DNA of 9,306 nucleotides, from the NCBI GenBank assembly GCA_947177825.1, contig CAMWWA010000038.1:1-9306 (forward strand), read 5' to 3'. The notes below the pieces were generated by a model. That model saw nothing but the letters and a program-made list of their open reading frames with translations, was not told the origin of the DNA and did no database searches. Origin of the DNA: an uncultured Clostridia bacterium. Lineage in GTDB: Bacteria > Bacillota > Clostridia > Christensenellales > Borkfalkiaceae. Below are positions 6,343 through 9,306 of this stretch, piece after piece (the stretch's first letter is position 1; each line of letters starts with the position of its first letter). A program made the translations under genes and the position numbers.

Positions 6343-7077
6343 TTATACTCCTTTTTGATTGTTCTTTAAAACGTACATTGCGATTGCCGCGGAAACGGCG
6401 GCGTTCAGACTCTCGCAAATGTCGCGCATAGGTATTCTTACCGTGTAATCAGATTTTGCCGAAACCGTGCCGCTCACTCCGTTTCCTTCGTTACCTATAC
6501 AAAGGCAGAACTGCGACGGAGCAGGAAAAGCAAATACGTCCTCGCCAGCCATGTCCGCACAGATTAGCGGCACGCCTTTAAGCGCTTCAAACACCTCGTC
6601 GTAACCGCCCTCGTAAACGTTGACGTAAAACACGCCGCCCATACTTGCCCTTATTGCTTTGGGCGAATATGCGTCCGCACAATCGATAAGATAAATGTCC
6701 TCGTAACCGGCGGCATTTGCCGTTCTGATTATCGTACCTAAATTGCCCGGGTCCTGCAACCTGTCCAAAAGCAGGCAGTTTCCGCGCGGCTTACTTAGCG
6801 GTCTTTCAGGCGTTTTTACAACGGCAAGCACGCCCTGCGGCGCCTTTTCTGTCGATATTCGGGCAAACAGCTCTTCCGTAACTATTATTGCGCCCAGATA
6901 CTTTTCGGCAAATTCAGGCGTACAGACTATTTGCGACACGCTCATACCCGACGACAGACATTCATCCACCGCCTTTACGCTTTCAACAATAAACTCGCCG
7001 TACTCTCTTCGGTACTTTTTATTGCTAAGCGACGATATCTTTTTTATTATCGGGTTAGCTTTAGACGAAATAATCAT
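6343..7077 (-). CDS. SpoU/TrmH-family RNA 2'-O-ribose methyltransferase
   Basis: 244 residues with the three SpoU motifs: LLLDRLQDPGNLGTIIRTAN (about 101-120), CLCIGNEGNGVS (about 191-202), and VRIPMRDICESLNAAVSAAI near residues 213-232. The C-terminal trefoil-knot domain binds S-adenosylmethionine. The first 95 residues (MIISSKANPIIKKISSL, then YGEFIVESVKAVDECL) match the substrate-binding L30e-like domain of 23S rRNA methyltransferases such as RlmB and YsgA-type proteins. The exact target nucleotide cannot be told. The Glu of the usual FIVEG element is followed by Ser here, a small variation. The start agrees with the family N-terminus although no SD is visible; an AT-rich TTATTATAAG lies 14-23 nt upstream. 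It follows the rplT hairpin and is coupled to yebC. Confidence 0.9.
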   Translation of the reverse strand: MIISSKANPIIKKISSLSNKKYRREYGEFIVESVKAVDECLSSGMSVSQIVCTPEFAEKYLGAIIVTEELFARISTEKAPQGVLAVVKTPERPLSKPRGNCLLLDRLQDPGNLGTIIRTANAAGYEDIYLIDCADAYSPKAIRASMGGVFYVNVYEGGYDEVFEALKGVPLICADMAGEDVFAFPAPSQFCLCIGNEGNGVSGTVSAKSDYTVRIPMRDICESLNAAVSAAIAMYVLKNNQKGV

Positions 7078-7103
7078 ATTGCAGTTTCAGCTTATAATAA
7101 AGG

Positions 7104-7137
7104 TTTAGGGTAGCAAAAATTTCGCTACCCAGATAAA
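7104..7137 (-). terminator. Hairpin ending the infC-rpmI-rplT operon
   Basis: Inverted repeat GGGTAGC (7108-7114) and GCTACCC (7124-7130) with a 9-nt loop, extended by GTTTA and TAAAC flanks across a small bulge. It lies 12 nt after the rplT stop. On the minus strand it is followed by TAAACCTTTATTAT, a poor T-tract, so termination may be partial and some transcripts may continue into the methyltransferase gene. Confidence 0.55.
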
Positions 7138-7149
7138 CTCGAAAATAGA

Positions 7150-7500
7150 TTAAACCGCAGCCTTAGCCTTTTCAGCAAGCGCCGCAAAAGCGGTTGCGTC
7201 GTTTACGGCAAGCTCCGCCAGCACCTTTCTGTTGAGGTTGATGCCTGCAACTTTAAGTCCGTGCATGAACTTAGAATAGGAAAGTCCGTTAATTCTTGCG
7301 GCAGCGTTGATACGCGCAATCCAAAGCGAACGCATATCGCGCTTTCTAAGTCTTCTGCCGATATAAGCATAGTTCAAAGACTTCATAACCGCTTCACGGG
7401 CGATTCTGTAATTCTTGGACTTGTTTCCGAAATATCCTTTTGCAAGGCGTAAAATCTTTCTGCGCTTCTTTAACGCGTTAACCGATCTCTTAATACGCAT
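7150..7500 (-). CDS. rplT: 50S ribosomal protein bL20
   Basis: 116 residues, family length. Very basic N-terminal extension ([24 protein letters not shown]) that threads into 23S rRNA, then the globular part with [26 protein letters not shown] and [25 protein letters not shown]. bL20 is needed early in 50S assembly; in Firmicutes it also represses its own operon by binding the leader RNA upstream of infC, which fits the leader found at 8271-8413. Good SD (GGAGGT) 7 nt before the ATG; 15 nt after rpmI. Confidence 0.98.
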   Translation of the reverse strand: MRIKRSVNALKKRRKILRLAKGYFGNKSKNYRIAREAVMKSLNYAYIGRRLRKRDMRSLWIARINAAARINGLSYSKFMHGLKVAGINLNRKVLAELAVNDATAFAALAEKAKAAV

Positions 7501-7515
7501 TTTCCGTTACCTCCG

Positions 7516-7716
7516 TTATGCCTTATAGGGAATCATTGACTTTACGGTCGATTCCTGTGTGGTAGAAACAAGCGTATTCTGACGCAAATTTCTCTTTCTC
7601 TTTCTGTTCTTGGTTTCAGCCTTGTGGTTCTTGCCGCTGTGAGGTCTCTGAACCTTACCGCTTGCAGTCAGCCAGAAACGCTTTTTAGAGCCGCTATGTG
7701 ATTTCTGTTTAGGCAT
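7516..7716 (-). CDS. rpmI: 50S ribosomal protein bL35
   Basis: 66 residues, beginning MPKQKSHSGSKKRFWLTASGKV and ending in SMIPYKA, the standard bL35 form. Small basic protein of the large subunit. It sits between infC (41-nt gap) and rplT (15-nt gap) in the conserved infC-rpmI-rplT order, with an SD GGAGG 7 nt before its ATG. Confidence 0.97.
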   Translation of the reverse strand: MPKQKSHSGSKKRFWLTASGKVQRPHSGKNHKAETKNRKRKRNLRQNTLVSTTQESTVKSMIPYKA

Positions 7717-7757
7717 ATTTATATCCTCCGATGAAAATTTTTCTTGATTTAATAGTT

Positions 7758-8270
7758 TTACGCTTTTACGGGAGAAAGCATCATGGTAATGTTTCTGCCC
7801 TCAGTCGTAGGTTTTTTATCCTGCACGGCTTTACCGTCCAGCCCTGCGAAAAAGTCTTCCATAACCTTAACGCCCTGATAGGCGCGTGAATTCTCTCTGC
7901 CCTTCATTCTTATGGAAACTTTTACTTTATTGCCCGCGTCAAGGAATTTGAGGCACTGCTTGGTCTTAACGGCAATATCGCCAACGTCGATAGTCATCGA
8001 TAAGCGGATTTCCTTAATCTCCACCTGAGTCTGGTTTTTGCGGTTTTCCTTGTCCTTTTTGGACTGCTCGTACTTGAATTTGGAATAATCCATAATCTTG
8101 CATACGGGCGGAACAGCCGTAGGAGAAATTTTAACAAGGTCCAAATCGGCTTCGTCAGCAAGGTGTTGCGCCTGCTGTGCCGACATAACGCCTATCATTG
8201 CGCCGTCGGTGCCGATTACTCTTACTTCCTTATCTCTGATTGCTTCGTTAATCTGATATAACTCTTTTAT
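7758..8270 (-). CDS. infC: Translation initiation factor IF-3, non-AUG (ATA) start
   Basis: 170 residues when read from ATA at 8270-8268. IF-3 binds the 30S subunit, blocks 50S joining and proofreads start codon-initiator tRNA pairing. The N-domain holds YQINEAIRDKEVRVIG (about 5-20), continues with DLVKISPTAVPPVCKIMDYSKF, then the lysine-rich linker FKYEQSKKDKENRKNQ, and the C-domain shows VEIKEIRLSMTIDVGDI and GRENSRAYQGV. The first in-frame ATG (8198) would drop 24 residues that include the conserved N-terminal segment, so it is rejected. A stop codon at 8288-8286 limits the start: the only SD, GAGAGG at 8285-8280, is 9 nt before the ATA. infC genes in many bacteria use AUU or similar rare starts, which IF-3 itself discriminates against, giving feedback. 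First gene of its operon, behind an attenuator. Confidence 0.93.
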   Translation of the reverse strand: MKELYQINEAIRDKEVRVIGTDGAMIGVMSAQQAQHLADEADLDLVKISPTAVPPVCKIMDYSKFKYEQSKKDKENRKNQTQVEIKEIRLSMTIDVGDIAVKTKQCLKFLDAGNKVKVSIRMKGRENSRAYQGVKVMEDFFAGLDGKAVQDKKPTTEGRNITMMLSPVKA

Positions 8271-8279
8271 AACCGTATA

Positions 8280-8285
8280 CCTCTC
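8280..8285 (-). promoter_or_regulatory. infC Shine-Dalgarno pointing to the ATA start
   Basis: GAGAGG on the minus strand overlaps the frame right after the in-frame TAA (8288-8286). The next 9 nt lead to ATA at 8270-8268; GTT at 8273-8271 would be 6 nt away and is a less likely start. It is only a few nucleotides after the terminator U-tract. Confidence 0.7.
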
Positions 8286-8413
8286 TTAAATTATAAAAAC
8301 GGGTTACGCAAAAGTAACCCGTTTAATGTCGTAACGAGCGGCAACCTGACCGCAAAAACATTATTAGCCGTTGCAAACAATTTACAAGGCGAAAGGGGTT
8401 AACCTTTGCTTAC
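8286..8413 (-). ncRNA. Candidate L20-type ribosomal protein leader (infC operon attenuator)
   Basis: The region between the promoter and infC is rich in pairing. Stem 1 is GCCTTGTAAA (8390-8381) with TTTGCAA-C-GGC (8377-8367), ten pairs and one bulge. Stem 2 is GCGG (8353-8350) with CCGC (8341-8338). GCAAC (8374-8370) can also pair with GTTGC (8345-8341), a pseudoknot-like contact. TAACCC-C-TTT (8401-8392) can pair with AAA-C-GGGTTA (8324-8315) and so open the terminator. Position, length and layout fit the L20 leader of Firmicutes, in which bL20 binding favours termination. The assignment rests on layout, not on a covariance search. Confidence 0.65.
8297..8324 (-). terminator. Attenuator-type terminator hairpin before infC
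   Basis: Perfect 11-bp stem, AAACGGGTTAC (8324-8314) and GTAACCCGTTT (8307-8297), loop of 6, with the T-run GTTTTTATAATTT. It ends about 10 nt before the infC SD, so transcription stopping here would silence infC-rpmI-rplT. It would also stop read-through from thrS. Confidence 0.85.
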
Positions 8414-8419
8414 TTCTCA

Positions 8420-8448
8420 ATAATACACTTAATATCGCTCTTTGTCAA
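8420..8448 (-). promoter_or_regulatory. Near-consensus sigma-A promoter of infC-rpmI-rplT
   Basis: TTGACA (8448-8443), exact 17-bp spacer, TATTAT (8425-8420); predicted transcript start at about 8413. It begins 12 nt after the thrS stop, giving the operon its own strong start with a leader of roughly 140 nt to infC. Confidence 0.88.
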
Positions 8449-8460
8449 ACGATTTTCAGC

Positions 8461-9306
8461 TTAAAAATTTATCTTTTGCTCGATTTCGTCCACGATTGTC
8501 TTTGCAAAATCGTCAAGCGAAACCGTATACTTTTCCTCGATTCCGCGCTTGTTGACGTTTACGGTGCCCTCTTCCGCTTCCTTATCGCCGACTACAAGCA
8601 CATAAGGCACCTTCTCCATCTTGGCTTCGCGGATTTTATAACCGATTTTTTCGCTTCTCAAATCGACTTCCGCACGAACGCCGAGCGCGGCAAGCTTTTT
8701 GCAAACCTCGTTAGCATAATTTGCCGTTCTGTCTGTTATGGGCAATATCTTTACCTGCTTGGGAGCAAGCCAAACGGGGAATTTACCCGCAAAATGCTCT
8801 ATTAAGATACCGATAAATCTTTCGATGGAGCCGAAAATCGCACGGTGAATCATTATGGGGCGGTGCTTCTTGCCGTCCTCGCCCACGTATTCGAGTTCGA
8901 AACGCTGAGGCATTTGGAAATCGAGCTGAATGGTGCCGCACTGCCACGTTCTGCCTATGCTGTCCTGCAGATGGAAATCGATTTTGGGACCGTAGAACGC
9001 GCCGTCGCCCTCGTTTATTTCGTAATCGATATTCATTTCGTCCAGCGCCTTTTTAAGCGCGGAGGTTGCAAGCTCCCAGTCTTCGGCGCTTCCCATACTG
9101 TCCTCGGGACGGGTGGAAAGCTCAACCTTGTATTTAAAGCCGAATTGCTTATAGATTTTATCGGTCAGCCTTACGACGCCCTTGATTTCGTCGGTTATCT
9201 GCTCGGGAAGCATAAAGATGTGCGCGTCGTCCTGCGTAAAGCAGCGCACGCGGAAAAGTCCGTGAAGCTGACCGCTCTTTTCATGGCGGTGCACCATTCC
9301 CATTTC
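8461..9306 (-). CDS. thrS: Threonyl-tRNA synthetase, C-terminal part (cut by window edge)
   Basis: The last 282 residues are visible; the full enzyme is usually about 640. The class II catalytic core shows [28 protein letters not shown] (motif 2, fragment residues 4-31, with the zinc His in DDAHIF), then [30 protein letters not shown] and motif 3 [12 protein letters not shown] with the second zinc His. The anticodon-binding domain follows from about QVKILPITD to the end, with the [12 protein letters not shown] element. It charges tRNA-Thr in the cytoplasm. The TGS and editing domains and the 5' control region (often a T-box in Firmicutes) lie beyond the window. The stop is only 12 nt from the infC promoter and no separate terminator is seen, so thrS transcripts probably end at the infC attenuator. 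Confidence 0.98.
   Translation of the reverse strand, partial: EMGMVHRHEKSGQLHGLFRVRCFTQDDAHIFMLPEQITDEIKGVVRLTDKIYKQFGFKYKVELSTRPEDSMGSAEDWELATSALKKALDEMNIDYEINEGDGAFYGPKIDFHLQDSIGRTWQCGTIQLDFQMPQRFELEYVGEDGKKHRPIMIHRAIFGSIERFIGILIEHFAGKFPVWLAPKQVKILPITDRTANYANEVCKKLAALGVRAEVDLRSEKIGYKIREAKMEKVPYVLVVGDKEAEEGTVNVNKRGIEEKYTVSLDDFAKTIVDEIEQKINF

Noticed and set aside
8196..8198. ATG as the infC start (146 residues)
   Set aside because: It would remove the conserved N-terminal IF-3 segment and has no SD; the upstream frame stays open to an SD-linked ATA.
8371..8805. Plus-strand frame of 144 codons over the infC leader and thrS end
   Set aside because: It crosses the strong infC promoter and is antisense to thrS; the product has no recognisable features.

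Overview
The window looks like chromosomal DNA from a low-GC Gram-positive bacterium of the class Clostridia (Bacillota), probably a gut-type lineage. The reasons are the order thrS / infC-rpmI-rplT / SpoU-type methyltransferase / yebC, the murB-PHP-whiA cluster typical of Clostridia, strong AGGAGG-like ribosome binding sites on many genes, and a lipoprotein with His/Cys repeats of a kind seen in gut Firmicutes surface proteins. That taxonomic call is inference; no rRNA is present. All ten genes lie on the minus strand, so the window reads from right (9306) to left (1). The open frames on the plus strand are shadows.

Right end, 9306-7150: the C-terminal part of threonyl-tRNA synthetase (thrS, cut by the window edge), then a translation operon of infC (IF-3), rpmI (bL35) and rplT (bL20). 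The operon has its own near-consensus promoter (TTGACA, 17 bp, TATTAT) and a leader of about 140 nt ending in an 11-bp terminator hairpin right before infC. This arrangement fits the L20-leader attenuator known from Firmicutes. infC has no usable ATG at its conserved N-terminus; the best start is an ATA codon 9 nt after a Shine-Dalgarno (SD) sequence.

Middle, 7140-5561: a hairpin after rplT, then a SpoU/TrmH-family RNA 2'-O-methyltransferase and yebC (3 nt apart, SD of yebC inside the methyltransferase gene), closed by a strong rho-independent terminator at 5561-5590.

Accessory part, 5552-2184: a 738-residue secreted lipoprotein with six 27-residue His/Cys repeats followed by a family 1 pectate-lyase-like beta-helix, then a structured 180-bp gap, then a 307-residue membrane-anchored protein resembling a short extracellular solute-binding protein. 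These two suggest handling of plant or mucosal polysaccharide at the cell surface.

Left end, 2164-1: murB (peptidoglycan precursor reductase), a PHP-domain phosphoesterase overlapping murB by 17 nt, and the first 160 residues of whiA running off the window. The rapZ and yvcK genes that often separate PHP from whiA in Clostridia are absent here. No tRNA, rRNA, CRISPR array, insertion sequence or attachment site was seen.
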